In this document: in pieces, positions 9,586 to 17,615 of the stretch
Layout of the letters: each line of letters opens with the position of its first letter
Position numbering within the stretch: position 1 is the first letter of the stretch
DNA from: Dyadobacter sp. 50-39
GTDB taxonomy: Bacteria; Bacteroidota; Bacteroidia; Cytophagales; Spirosomataceae
DNA: 64,000 nucleotides
Direction of reading: 5' to 3'
Assembly: GCA_001898145.1 (NCBI GenBank)
Contig: MKSR01000019.1
Coordinates: forward strand, 1 to 64,000
Position numbers and translations under genes: made by a program
Notes under the pieces: generated by a model
Told to the model about the DNA's origin: nothing
Databases searched by the model: none
What the model saw: only the letters and a program-made list of their open reading frames with translations

Positions 9586-11101
9586 TTTTTAAATTTAGTA
9601 ACTGATTTATATGAGGGGGTATATTGTCAAGTCTGTATCCAAGGGCCGGAAGAATTGCCTGTCTGATAACTTCCTTACTGGTTCCGCTGCTAAGTAGCTT
9701 CTGAATCGTATTATATAAATCTGATTCATCTGCCGACTCAGGGCTGTTATTCAATCTATTATCATCTTCATTAACTCTTCCAAGCTTATTTACCAGACTA
9801 CTTACCATTTTCAATAGTAGTCCAAACATCTTTTGTTGTTCATGATCCATTGAATTTCTGATATGCTGGACCAAAGGGAATTCATTATTTATTTCAATCT
9901 GTGTGCCCCTGTTTGTTGCATAACGTTCAAACAAGTGCGGTACACTATCCGATTTGGCAGAAGAAATCTTCCTTATTCCCCGGTTGTAATATTCCTTTTC
10001 AGCCTGCTCCTTTAGTTCAGCAATGTATTTAAGGAACCCCATTCTCAAATCGTACGGAATTGATATTTGAGACTTTGCCACATTTAAATGGAGTAAATCA
10101 TCAATTTTATTTCCAACTTCTACCTTTAAACGTGCAAGCTGTAGCCTTGGAGACTTTCGGATTATTCCATTCCAGCCTCCAAATAAAATTATCCGGTCCG
10201 ATCTGTAAATGTACAGACCTTCCATGTCCATCAGTCCCCTGCTTTTTGTTGTCCAGATATTGTGAATCTCTTTGCTCTCTTGGATACTTCTTACCGGAAG
10301 CACGTATCCTTCAAGGCTTATTATATCAGATTTAAAATTTTTCTGTTTTGACTCGATAAGCCTTAAATCCGTTTGACTGATAGGGAATGGGTTAAAGGGT
10401 TCAATAAACTTGTTGTTTACCCGAATCTTTAACGGACATATTTTCCTTTCCATGAACCTGTGGAAAACCAGAGCAAGATACTCTGTTGTAATTTCTGTTA
10501 TCTGCTTTTTCAGCGAATCCGTCCTGTCTTTACCATCAAGATAGTCTTCAAACTTGTACAATTTTTGCCACACAACAATTGTATTTGGCTCGAAATCGTC
10601 GAACTTATTGAAATACCCGGCACTTAAGGCACGGTATTTATCAAGGTATTCCAATATCTCTTCCCGAGTATTTACTAAGATCCGCCAGCTGCCTTTTTTT
10701 TTGAGATAATCTACATCCCACGTCCGTGCAGAATACTCATCAGCCCCCTTTTCCTTAGATATCACAGTAAACCTGCGGGTTTGAGCAAAAGAAGCAGTTT
10801 TCATTCCCAAGCCAAATCTGCCCAAATCTGCCTTTTCCCTGCTATTCTCCGGAGATGTGCTTGGAAATTGCATACATCTTTTCAAGACACTTTCACTCAT
10901 CCCACCTCCGTTGTCAACAAGAAACAGAGTAAAAGGATAACTATCAGGATCTATTAGAATTTCGATTTTGTCTGCATTTGCAGAAATGGAATTGTCTATC
11001 AGATCACTGATTGATGTCTCTAGTGAATAGCCCTGTTCTGCGATCGACTTAATCAAAAATTCAGGCGTCGGGACAGCATCTTCGTATTTTCTATCCATCA
11101 A
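9578..11101 (-). CDS. MutL/MORC-like GHKL ATPase (MzaB-like)
   Basis: A 507-aa GHKL ATPase. The N-box is SDLIDNSISA (D33, N36), the G1 box is DNGGGM (63-68) and the G2 box is GRFGLGMK (94-101), all intact. This is the HATPase arrangement of MutL, Hsp90 and MORC. A helical C-terminal part replaces the MutL endonuclease domain, as in the prokaryotic MORC-like ATPases that comparative genomics places in restriction-modification-like neighbourhoods. Two start codons, at 11101 and 11098, are adjacent; either fits. The gene overlaps the methyltransferase gene by 11 bp upstream and the Z1 gene by 8 bp downstream. In the Mza system it is the 'MutL' component. It probably dimerises around DNA on ATP binding, which is inference from the family. 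Confidence 0.9.
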   Translation of the reverse strand: MMDRKYEDAVPTPEFLIKSIAEQGYSLETSISDLIDNSISANADKIEILIDPDSYPFTLFLVDNGGGMSESVLKRCMQFPSTSPENSREKADLGRFGLGMKTASFAQTRRFTVISKEKGADEYSARTWDVDYLKKKGSWRILVNTREEILEYLDKYRALSAGYFNKFDDFEPNTIVVWQKLYKFEDYLDGKDRTDSLKKQITEITTEYLALVFHRFMERKICPLKIRVNNKFIEPFNPFPISQTDLRLIESKQKNFKSDIISLEGYVLPVRSIQESKEIHNIWTTKSRGLMDMEGLYIYRSDRIILFGGWNGIIRKSPRLQLARLKVEVGNKIDDLLHLNVAKSQISIPYDLRMGFLKYIAELKEQAEKEYYNRGIRKISSAKSDSVPHLFERYATNRGTQIEINNEFPLVQHIRNSMDHEQQKMFGLLLKMVSSLVNKLGRVNEDDNRLNNSPESADESDLYNTIQKLLSSGTSKEVIRQAILPALGYRLDNIPPHINQLLNLKND

Positions 11102-12716
11102 AATAAAATATTTCTATCTGTTTCCCTTTGATTTTCAAACACTTGGTATTGGGCGAAATACTTATTTTTTTTTCGTCGTCCTCCTCGTTAAAAACTTTGC
11201 TTACTATATCGGCAATCTGAAATGCAAGATATGGCGGCACTGCATTACCAACCTGATGATACTGATCCGTTCGGTTTCCACAAAAAATATAGTTGTCTGG
11301 GAAAGTTTGAATTCTCGCCGCTTCTCTAACTGTCAGACTTCTACACTGGATCGGATCAAAATGTATGAAGTAGTGCCCATCTTTACTGATATGGCTTGTT
11401 ACGGTAGTTGCCGGCGAATTAGGCAATTGAACGCGAAACCTGTCCGTAAATTTTCCGGATTCCACATTGCCATGATCAGGGAGTAACTCCTCATCAAATG
11501 CCTTATAGTCATAGAGTTTAGGGAACCTTTTATTCTTTTCAGTATATAAGGCTGCGAAAAGGTACCGTTTTAAGTCCTGAAGAAGATGACTTCTAGAAAC
11601 GTGATGAGTTATACCTGTCAGATTTTGATCAGTGTACCATTCAGCTAAGCTATGACGCCTATCAATGTGAGGCTTACTTGTTTTGAAAAATTCAGAGCCC
11701 ATCGTTTCCGGATGTTGCTCCGAAAAACCCGCTAAATCCAGTTTTGTAAGCAACTCTTTACTAAAACCCGCAATTTGTTCCCGCCAGGCTTCAAAGGAAT
11801 TTTCAAATCGGGAATAGTATCGTTTTTTACTTTGCAGGCCGTTGCCCTTTATTATGATTTCACTGTGAGAGAATGATCTGCTGATACCACTCCTGATTTT
11901 AGGCAACAAGCCAATAACTGATTTCAGATCGACCTTTTCAGACCGGGATAGGATACCGGGGCGCTTTAAAATATCATCTCGAATACCTATAAGTATTACA
12001 CGGTGCCTGTTTTGAGGAATCCCGAAATCTTCCGCTCTTATCAGATAGTCAGAATCTTTCGAAACCTTATTCTTGACAAGAGAGTAAATGCGGTATCCCG
12101 GAGAATTGTGCTCTCCAAAAACTGAAGACGGATCGCTAAGGTCTCTAAGAATCCATCCAAAAATCTTCTCATCATTTAATTTTGCTGATAAAAGCCCCTC
12201 TACATTTTCCATTACAAAAACTGCAGGGTGGTGTCTGGCAATTATTCTTAGATACTCCTTATAAAGATAGACCCGGTGATCTTCCTCAGATATTCCGCCC
12301 ACCCTTGAGCGTCCGGCGTTTGAGTAGGCCTGGCATGGAGGACCGCCAATCAGCACCCAGTCAGTCTCATTGTTAAGTGCTGTTGATATCCTTTGGTCGA
12401 CTTCCTCTGGAGATGTCTCACCTAAAGTTGCCTGCCAGGCTTCATCAGCAGCATGGAGATATTGATCAGGAAATAACCGGTATAATTCAGATAACGAAAT
12501 CTCACCTTCTACAAACCTATAATACTCTTCAGGTAATTGTCTAAATGGGAACTGTCGAACAAATGAGCGCAAAGTCAATGTTTCGTGAGCTGCGGAATCC
12601 TTTTCAATCGAAAGCTTAATTTTAAAAATGCGATCTCCCACATTATTAGTCAGAGAACTAAACCCTTCTGCCAATCCTCCTGGCCCCGCAAATAAATCAA
12701 TAATAGGAATAGGCAT
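11091..12716 (-). CDS. DNA (cytosine-5) methyltransferase
   Basis: A 541-aa C5-cytosine DNA methyltransferase. The conserved motifs appear in order: motif I DLFAGPGGLAEGF (7-19), motif IV GGPPCQAYSN with catalytic Cys128, motif VI MENVEGL (E170), motif VIII QNRHR (235-239), and near the C-terminus EAARIQTFPD and motif X GNAVPP. The region between motifs VIII and IX, holding the target-recognition domain, is long, so the site is probably distinct from simple Dcm; the target cannot be read from sequence. The gene follows vsr by 61 bp and overlaps the MutL-like gene by 11 bp, which ties modification to the Mza-like genes. It probably protects host DNA from that system. All catalytic motifs are intact. 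Confidence 0.95.
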   Translation of the reverse strand: MPIPIIDLFAGPGGLAEGFSSLTNNVGDRIFKIKLSIEKDSAAHETLTLRSFVRQFPFRQLPEEYYRFVEGEISLSELYRLFPDQYLHAADEAWQATLGETSPEEVDQRISTALNNETDWVLIGGPPCQAYSNAGRSRVGGISEEDHRVYLYKEYLRIIARHHPAVFVMENVEGLLSAKLNDEKIFGWILRDLSDPSSVFGEHNSPGYRIYSLVKNKVSKDSDYLIRAEDFGIPQNRHRVILIGIRDDILKRPGILSRSEKVDLKSVIGLLPKIRSGISRSFSHSEIIIKGNGLQSKKRYYSRFENSFEAWREQIAGFSKELLTKLDLAGFSEQHPETMGSEFFKTSKPHIDRRHSLAEWYTDQNLTGITHHVSRSHLLQDLKRYLFAALYTEKNKRFPKLYDYKAFDEELLPDHGNVESGKFTDRFRVQLPNSPATTVTSHISKDGHYFIHFDPIQCRSLTVREAARIQTFPDNYIFCGNRTDQYHQVGNAVPPYLAFQIADIVSKVFNEEDDEKKISISPNTKCLKIKGKQIEIFYFDG

Positions 12717-12777
12717 TTATCAAGATAGAATTATTATTACAATATATAGATTTTATATAATATCAAGGCTAATATCT

Positions 12778-13209
12778 CTAAACATTCGCCCTTATCGATG
12801 AAACCAGCCGTTCCATAGTCATCTCCAATTGGTTTTTTCTAAGCTCACACTCCCAAATTGTGATAACCTGCCAACCTTTCAGCCTTATTTGCTCACTTAC
12901 CTTTAAATCATTTATGCTAGTTGACGAAATTTTAGAAGTCCACCATTCTGTCCTGGTCTTTGGAATGATAAAATATTTGCATCCGTGATGACCATGCCAA
13001 AAACAACCGTTTATGAAAATCACAGTTCTGTATCGGGGAAGAATGATGTCAGGTTTACCAGGAAATAATTTATCATGAATCCGATATCGAAAACCCATTG
13101 AAAATAAACGTTTTCTAACAACTATTTCAGGCTTGGTATCCTTGCTCCGGATCCTAGACATATTAAAGCTTCTCACGTCTTTCGAGTGGACATCAGCCAT
13201 TGTTTTCAA
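12778..13209 (-). CDS. vsr: Very short patch repair endonuclease Vsr
   Basis: A 143-aa Vsr family nuclease. Vsr nicks beside T:G mismatches formed when 5-methylcytosine deaminates, and its gene normally sits beside a C5 methyltransferase, as here. Visible motifs are the N-terminal MSRIRSKDTKPE, then FPGKPDIILP with the catalytic Asp (D54), then FINGCFWHGHHGC (residues 66-77) with the His and Cys residues of the active and zinc sites, and the late ITIWECEL. Length is close to E. coli Vsr. Two starts are possible, M1 at 13209 and M4 at 13200. The 5' end overlaps the HTH gene stop by 17 bp if M1 is used, implying coupled expression. Family assignment is firm. Confidence 0.95.
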   Translation of the reverse strand: MKTMADVHSKDVRSFNMSRIRSKDTKPEIVVRKRLFSMGFRYRIHDKLFPGKPDIILPRYRTVIFINGCFWHGHHGCKYFIIPKTRTEWWTSKISSTSINDLKVSEQIRLKGWQVITIWECELRKNQLEMTMERLVSSIRANV

Positions 13210-13402
13210 AAATTTTGGTAGATATCAAAAGCTCCCTGACATCAACGTCTAAAACGTTAGCGATGTCTCTTAACACATTTATGCTGGGCTGGGATTTATT
13301 GTTACAATAGTTTGTCACAACCACATAACTTTTTCCTATCTGTCCCGCAAGCCATGTTTGCTTCCTGCCTTGGGTCTCTAAAATCTCCTTTATTCTGTTC
13401 AT
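13193..13402 (-). CDS. Small XRE-family HTH regulator (controller-like)
   Basis: A 69-aa protein made almost entirely of a Cro/CI-type helix-turn-helix: ILETQGRKQTWLAGQIGKS, then YVVVTNYCNNKSQPSINVLRD, then IANVLDVDVRELL. It heads the leftward vsr-methyltransferase-Mza-like block and overlaps vsr by 17 bp. Its position and size are those of controller (C) proteins, which autoregulate restriction-modification operons and delay nuclease expression after entry into a new host. The intergenic region in front carries an inverted repeat and a pair of direct repeats that could be its operator. The controller role is inference from position. The HTH call is solid. Confidence 0.85.
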   Translation of the reverse strand: MNRIKEILETQGRKQTWLAGQIGKSYVVVTNYCNNKSQPSINVLRDIANVLDVDVRELLISTKIFENNG

Positions 13403-13518
13403 ATTGACGAATATCTGAAAACCATATAAAGGTAATCAAATTACCGTATGAAAAAATATCATTACACAGTATGAAAATATATTAAATTATAGTATATTTA
13501 TTTCAATACTCTCTAACT
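13403..13518. promoter_or_regulatory. Divergent promoter region with operator-like repeats
   Basis: This AT-rich spacer separates the leftward HTH gene from a rightward small gene. It holds an inverted repeat GGTAAT-caa-ATTACC at 13431-13445 and, directly beside it, two copies of GTATGAAAA at 13446 and 13469, each followed by a similar AT-rich tail, so the repeat unit returns every 23 bp. This is the usual layout of an autoregulated controller-protein operator. Binding by the HTH protein is inference. Confidence 0.45.
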
Positions 13519-13752
13519 ATGAAAACAACTCAATACTTCTCACTAGGTCTCGACTACTATGAAATTATGGATCTAAGCCCAGCCGATCTTTATCAATTTC
13601 TGACACTCTCATGCAGAGACGAAATAATAAACTGGTTACAATGGAACGACCCCAACGGTGTTTATACAGACTCTTTATCTGTAGCAGAATTTGGGATAGC
13701 CCTTTCTAAGGAGGAAGGGATTGAGATTATAAAAAAACAGCTTTTGAGTTAA
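13519..13752 (+). CDS. Small hypothetical protein (77 aa)
   Basis: A 77-aa acidic soluble protein with no family I recognise. It is transcribed divergently from the HTH/vsr/methyltransferase block, from the shared repeat-rich promoter region. Amino acid composition is natural (mixed helix, ending GIEIIKKQLLS), and an internal AAGGAGG is present near its 3' end, which could serve a following message. I regard it as probably real. A role as an accessory or antitoxin-like partner of the defence block is possible, but nothing in the sequence shows it. Confidence 0.45.
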   Translation: MKTTQYFSLGLDYYEIMDLSPADLYQFLTLSCRDEIINWLQWNDPNGVYTDSLSVAEFGIALSKEEGIEIIKKQLLS

Positions 13753-14061
13753 TGAACTTAAAAGTCCCTTGCATTCTCTCTAATCTAGTCCATGCGCGAG
13801 AAACAATTGTTTCAAAGTCAATATTTCATAAGATCATGTACCTCAAGCTAACATTTTACTATCCATCTGCAAGTCTGAGTTTGAATTACACTTCCAAACA
13901 GGCAGATTTTGAATTTCTACAATTGAGGCGAATAACAAATAGTCACAATCCAAATAATGCTAATAAATCATAGCTCCATTTCGAATCAAATATTGCTAAT
14001 TGGCAAGTATAAAATTTGCCTCAGGCTATTGCAGCAAAGCAGAAAAATCAACTACTATATT
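13753..14061. other. AT-rich spacer without a convincing gene
   Basis: This gap separates the 77-aa gene from the 557-aa minus-strand gene. A 73-codon reading frame starts at 13752 and overlaps the previous stop, but its composition is unlike a real protein and nothing in it is recognisable. I see no RNA gene, strong hairpin or repeat. Confidence 0.4.
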
Positions 14062-15735
14062 TTACTCATAATTAAAAATTCGGTACTCACCAAACTTCAA
14101 ATCAACATTTAATCGAATCGGAAGTTCTTCTCTTTCTATTCTTAATTCCGGGCTGTACATTTTCAGTTTAACAAACATTTCCTTTATCGGATCATCAAAG
14201 TTAGCTTTCACCATTGCCTGCGATTCAATAATCTGATACCAAGATCCCCAGGCTACGGTTTCATTTGTCTTAACTCCTGTAAAGTGAATGTGATTTCGCG
14301 CAATGACAAAAACATATATGTTATCAACAGCCCTAGCATTGGGAGCATATTTGGTTATTTGTAACGCATTCAAAATAGTCTTTACATCAAAACTTTGTGT
14401 CCAAATTCTCATTTTATCTATCCACTCATTAGCTTTTGGAAAAAGATTTGAGATTCTACTTCTTCGTTCTTGCATTGACTGTGCAAAGGGATCCTGCCAC
14501 TTCAATTGGAACAAACCAAGAGATCTGGTTGTAGTGTCGTAAACAACAGCATCTATGTCCGTTTTAATTCCGTCGAAAGAAATATTAATTTCGCGAGGTA
14601 TTTTCACAATTCTTTGATCCGGAAAAAACATAAATAATTCCCGACGAAATCGATCCTCTCTTCTATTTACTGCTTCGTCATAATCTTTTGTAAACTTTCT
14701 TTTTAGCTCACTATTTAACAATCGTATTGGATTACCCATGCAACCGGCTACCGAACGAATAAGTTGATTATTTGATGTCTGAAAATATATTGGAGGAGGA
14801 ACCGACGGATAATCCATATAATACTCATAGTTCTGACTTGATAAAGTAAGACAAGATATAATTTGTTCAATCTCCTCCACTGGAACATCCAAATAATCAG
14901 AATATGTCTTTACAGTTTTATCTTTAAACCAGTTATAAGATAGGACGTTATGCATATCTACATTACGATTCCTTCGAACTAGTTCAATGCAAGCATCTCT
15001 ATGCATATGAGCAACACCAATTATCAGCTCTATCAAATCAACATATTTCCAGTATGCAATTGATCCAAACGTATCCTTCGTATTAAAGTTATCATAGCCC
15101 TGTAAAAGAAGCATGTGATAATGCCCTTTTTGATTATAATATTCATCAATATCATTAGTTGTATTATAGCTTATATATTTGCCATAGGGGTTTCTAATGA
15201 TTGATTTTAGCTGCTTGTGAATGCTTTTTTCGTCATACTTGGTTTTTGCTTTCTTTTCTTCTATTATTTTCTTTACAATATTTTCACGAAAAAAATCTGC
15301 GCTTGCCCTTTCGAAATATTCAATACCGACACTTGGATTTAAGTACCGAAATCCAAACTCCGAGGTGGTAGGACTGACAATCTCTAAAAATCCTGCTTTT
15401 TCGTATTCAATTATCTGTTTACAAAATGCTAATTTCCCTGCGAATAAAATTGCAGAGTCTGCCCAAGCTATATCCTGCTGCGTAATCTCAACAAAGGGAT
15501 GGGATGTCTGCAAATTCAATTCAGCAAAAAAAGGCCTAATAGCATTTGACCACCCAAAGTTAAACAGTTCACCTACCTCACGAGTTACTTTCTTTCCACC
15601 CGAAAAACTACTAAAAACATCAAGCCTCCTCACAATATTCTGAACGGCAAAGTAATTATCCCCCTTGAAGGATTCTTTGATTTTCCTTGCTTCATTCTCA
15701 ATAATAGACTGCAATATATCTGCTGAATTTTTCAA
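14062..15735 (-). CDS. Unknown 557-aa protein with C-terminal PD-(D/E)XK-like motif
   Basis: I do not recognise the full-length family. The N-terminal ~350 residues are helix-rich. The C-terminal part contains E366 in RRELFMFF, then KTDIDAVVYD (D393, D395), then LGLFQLKWQ (Q410, K412), which fits a PD-(D/E)XK nuclease fold with Q in place of the last acidic residue, as in Mrr- or NERD-like variants. It has no signal peptide or membrane segment. It is transcribed alone, convergent with the small plus-strand gene and at the edge of the defence island, right beside a decayed att copy. Together these suggest a stand-alone defence nuclease. The motif is visible; the function is inference. Confidence 0.6.
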   Translation of the reverse strand: MKNSADILQSIIENEARKIKESFKGDNYFAVQNIVRRLDVFSSFSGGKKVTREVGELFNFGWSNAIRPFFAELNLQTSHPFVEITQQDIAWADSAILFAGKLAFCKQIIEYEKAGFLEIVSPTTSEFGFRYLNPSVGIEYFERASADFFRENIVKKIIEEKKAKTKYDEKSIHKQLKSIIRNPYGKYISYNTTNDIDEYYNQKGHYHMLLLQGYDNFNTKDTFGSIAYWKYVDLIELIIGVAHMHRDACIELVRRNRNVDMHNVLSYNWFKDKTVKTYSDYLDVPVEEIEQIISCLTLSSQNYEYYMDYPSVPPPIYFQTSNNQLIRSVAGCMGNPIRLLNSELKRKFTKDYDEAVNRREDRFRRELFMFFPDQRIVKIPREINISFDGIKTDIDAVVYDTTTRSLGLFQLKWQDPFAQSMQERRSRISNLFPKANEWIDKMRIWTQSFDVKTILNALQITKYAPNARAVDNIYVFVIARNHIHFTGVKTNETVAWGSWYQIIESQAMVKANFDDPIKEMFVKLKMYSPELRIEREELPIRLNVDLKFGEYRIFNYE

Positions 15736-15856
15736 AGCTCATCTTGACCAAAGGTTTCGAAAATAAATTTGCTAGAATTTGCACTTAATGGAAAGGATTC
15801 TAATTATACGAATATGGTTACCACTTTCAAGATCACGGATTTATCATCATTCATGA

Positions 15857-15887
15857 TCTTAGATCAATACTTCAGTTTGATCTAAGA
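15857..15887. repeat. 11-bp perfect inverted repeat upstream of the 557-aa gene
   Basis: TCTTAGATCAA and its exact reverse complement are separated by 9 bp. No T-run follows on either strand, so this is not a normal intrinsic terminator. It lies about 120 bp upstream of the 557-aa gene start, where an operator would be. Its function is unknown. Confidence 0.5.
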
Positions 15888-15930
15888 CTTGATTTCATCC
15901 AGTTACACCACTACTGTGTGTTGCACAAAA

Positions 15931-16010
15931 GAAAAAAGCCCCTAGTGAATTAACTATAAGTGCTTGATTTCCAGCTTCCATAAGTTGTACTAGAACCAAC
16001 GACAGCAACG
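15931..16010 (-). repeat. Decayed third copy of tRNA-Asn 3' end plus terminator (old att site)
   Basis: The run AAAAAAGCC...AAGTGCTTGATTT followed by sequence like a tRNA T-arm (AGTTG...AGAACCAACGAC) aligns with the two better copies at 17616-17702 and 41156-41244, with many substitutions and a ruined acceptor stem. The T-stem allele (GTTG/CAAC) matches the 17.6-kb copy, not the intact tRNA. It most likely marks the end of an older element to its left. The stretch between it and the next gene (16011-16299) shows nothing recognisable. Confidence 0.55.
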
Positions 16011-16299
16011 GTTTTAAAAACTGCATAAGGGGTCTTTATAGAAGTTTGCCCCGAATGGCTACTCATAGAATAAAGGGTTAGGAGCCAAGCATTGGAACAA
16101 GGAACTGACAAGGTCAAAATCAAATTTTAGCCATCTTAATGGTCTTGGCCTTGATTTTTGAAGATATCCGGGTTAAGGCAAAGGAAACATGCTCGAACAT
16201 GATTTGAAACAATTGATTTTAGAAGTAAGACGTCAATAGCGTGATTGTGGTGGTAGCCCAATGTTCACTTGTTGTCTCATTGGCATTGAACGGACTAGA

Positions 16300-17265
16300 T
16301 TACACAAAGTCCAAATTGAATACCTCAAGTTCCTCGTAAATCTTCTCCTCGCCCCGTTTTGCGGAATCATCCACAGGGCGATACTTGAAATCTGTTAATG
16401 GTGTTTTCCAATCCGAATCGCAGACCGTCATGTTGTCTACGATCACGTGCTTTCCGTTTTTATACACCATGCATTCCCCAGCCACAATCAAATCAAGTTT
16501 CTCAGTTGCCTCCGGCAGTATGGCAATGTTTGTCCCATCTCCATCGACCCGACAACTTGGATAAAGAATACCATCGAAAGTGCCTGGATTATGACCGAGC
16601 ATAATTTTAGTAAAAATGGCTGTGACCAAATAGTTTATATCGGCGCTGTCGCTATGCATTTCCGCAAATTCCGAAGCAACGAATTCATAGAATAATAAAA
16701 TATCAGCGGCAAATTCGGGATTAGCTCTCTTAATGAAATCGATAGTCTCCGCCAGTTTTCCGGACACATGATGATTACCCGCATATTGCGGATTGAAAAT
16801 GACAGGCAAAAGAGCCAAATCTTCTTTTACAATCCATTTGGTATAAGTGACTTTTTGCTTACCTACACTTAAAGGATCTCTCAACCAGGGAAGCCCCTCT
16901 AACGTCGACGTCATCCGATTTGGCAAAACATCAGTCCGGTGGTCTGATAATGAGCCATAAAACATAGTTTGATCAGGCGTGCTTGCTCGCTGGTAAGTTT
17001 TATTAGACTCCTGTGGTTTAAACGATAGGCTTGCCCGTGTGGTGAAGATCTCTGAAAGACTGCTGTTTGGCCGGACTCGCATTACTTCATGAGCTGGAAT
17101 TCCTTCTGTCTCATTACCAGGGTGCAATGTATACTTCCCTAAAATCATCTCCTTACCAATTACACCGAGCATATCTCGTAGTATTCTTTCTACTGTTTCT
17201 GCCGGTTGATGAAGCAAGCTCGGGTTTTCCAATGCAGAAATAAATTGCTGAATCCTTGATGACAT
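16300..17265 (-). CDS. RES-domain-like protein
   Basis: A 321-aa protein. The central and C-terminal parts resemble the RES domain (PF08808), the fold of NAD-consuming and ADP-ribosylating toxins of the Xre-MbcA/ParS-RES modules. The best match is FDGILYPSCRVDGDGTNIAI near residue 235, like the YPS...G.N.AL motif at the end of RES domains, preceded by an RAS...FYGS stretch. It is longer than typical RES toxins (~150-250 aa), and no Xre/ParS antitoxin gene is visible beside it. It is an isolated minus-strand gene between two att copies. A 12-bp palindrome lies 7 bp before its start. The RES call is tentative; it may be an unrelated hypothetical protein. Confidence 0.5.
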   Translation of the reverse strand: MSSRIQQFISALENPSLLHQPAETVERILRDMLGVIGKEMILGKYTLHPGNETEGIPAHEVMRVRPNSSLSEIFTTRASLSFKPQESNKTYQRASTPDQTMFYGSLSDHRTDVLPNRMTSTLEGLPWLRDPLSVGKQKVTYTKWIVKEDLALLPVIFNPQYAGNHHVSGKLAETIDFIKRANPEFAADILLFYEFVASEFAEMHSDSADINYLVTAIFTKIMLGHNPGTFDGILYPSCRVDGDGTNIAILPEATEKLDLIVAGECMVYKNGKHVIVDNMTVCDSDWKTPLTDFKYRPVDDSAKRGEEKIYEELEVFNLDFV

Positions 17266-17271
17266 TTTAAC

Positions 17272-17283
17272 ACTAACGTTAGT
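17272..17283. promoter_or_regulatory. 12-bp palindrome before the RES-like gene
   Basis: ACTAACGTTAGT is a perfect palindrome starting 7 bp upstream of the RES-like start codon, overlapping where the ribosome would bind. It shares the CTAACG/CGTTAG core with the first operator pair in front of fic (39861-39891). It is a candidate operator. Confidence 0.35.
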
Positions 17284-17583
17284 TATAGTACTTAAAACGA
17301 ATTGTTAATATAACTAATATTTCTCCGTCCGTAACAACGACTCTATCATATTGTGCAATAAGCTTCAACTCGAAATTGATTCCCCTTCCCTGCGCGTTAA
17401 TCAGCTGCAAAACGCTCAACGCGGCGTAGAAGTAACAAAGCAAAGGAGGCTTAAGAGTGCTTACAATCTATGAAAACGGCAAGGGTTTGATGAAAGATGT
17501 TTAATGTAAACCAGATTTGTTCTGCATCCAGAACAATAATTACTTAGTTCCTACAACTTTTCGAACTATCCGGAATGGACAGA

Positions 17584-17607
17584 TTGTAGGCGAGTTTGTA
17601 GGCGAGT
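17584..17607. repeat. Perfect tandem 12-bp repeat beside the att copy
   Basis: Two adjacent copies of TTGTAGGCGAGT end 8 bp before the terminator/tRNA remnant at 17616. The right end of the larger element has the same layout: a tandem 11-mer ends 5 bp before its terminator. I read this as the integrase arm-type site of the older element that ended here. The rest of 17284-17583 shows no gene. Confidence 0.45.
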
Positions 17608-17615
17608 TAAGAAAA

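Noticed and set aside
13752-13973. 73-codon plus-strand frame starting on the stop of the 77-aa gene
   Set aside because: The overlap looks like translational coupling, but the encoded peptide has poor composition, no domain and no homologous feel. I treat it as a chance frame.
15858-15886. Inverted repeat as an intrinsic terminator
   Set aside because: No T-run follows on either strand, and it lies upstream of the only adjacent gene.
1-17600. Prophage
   Set aside because: No capsid, tail, terminase or lysis gene is visible. The content is defence and mobilisation genes.
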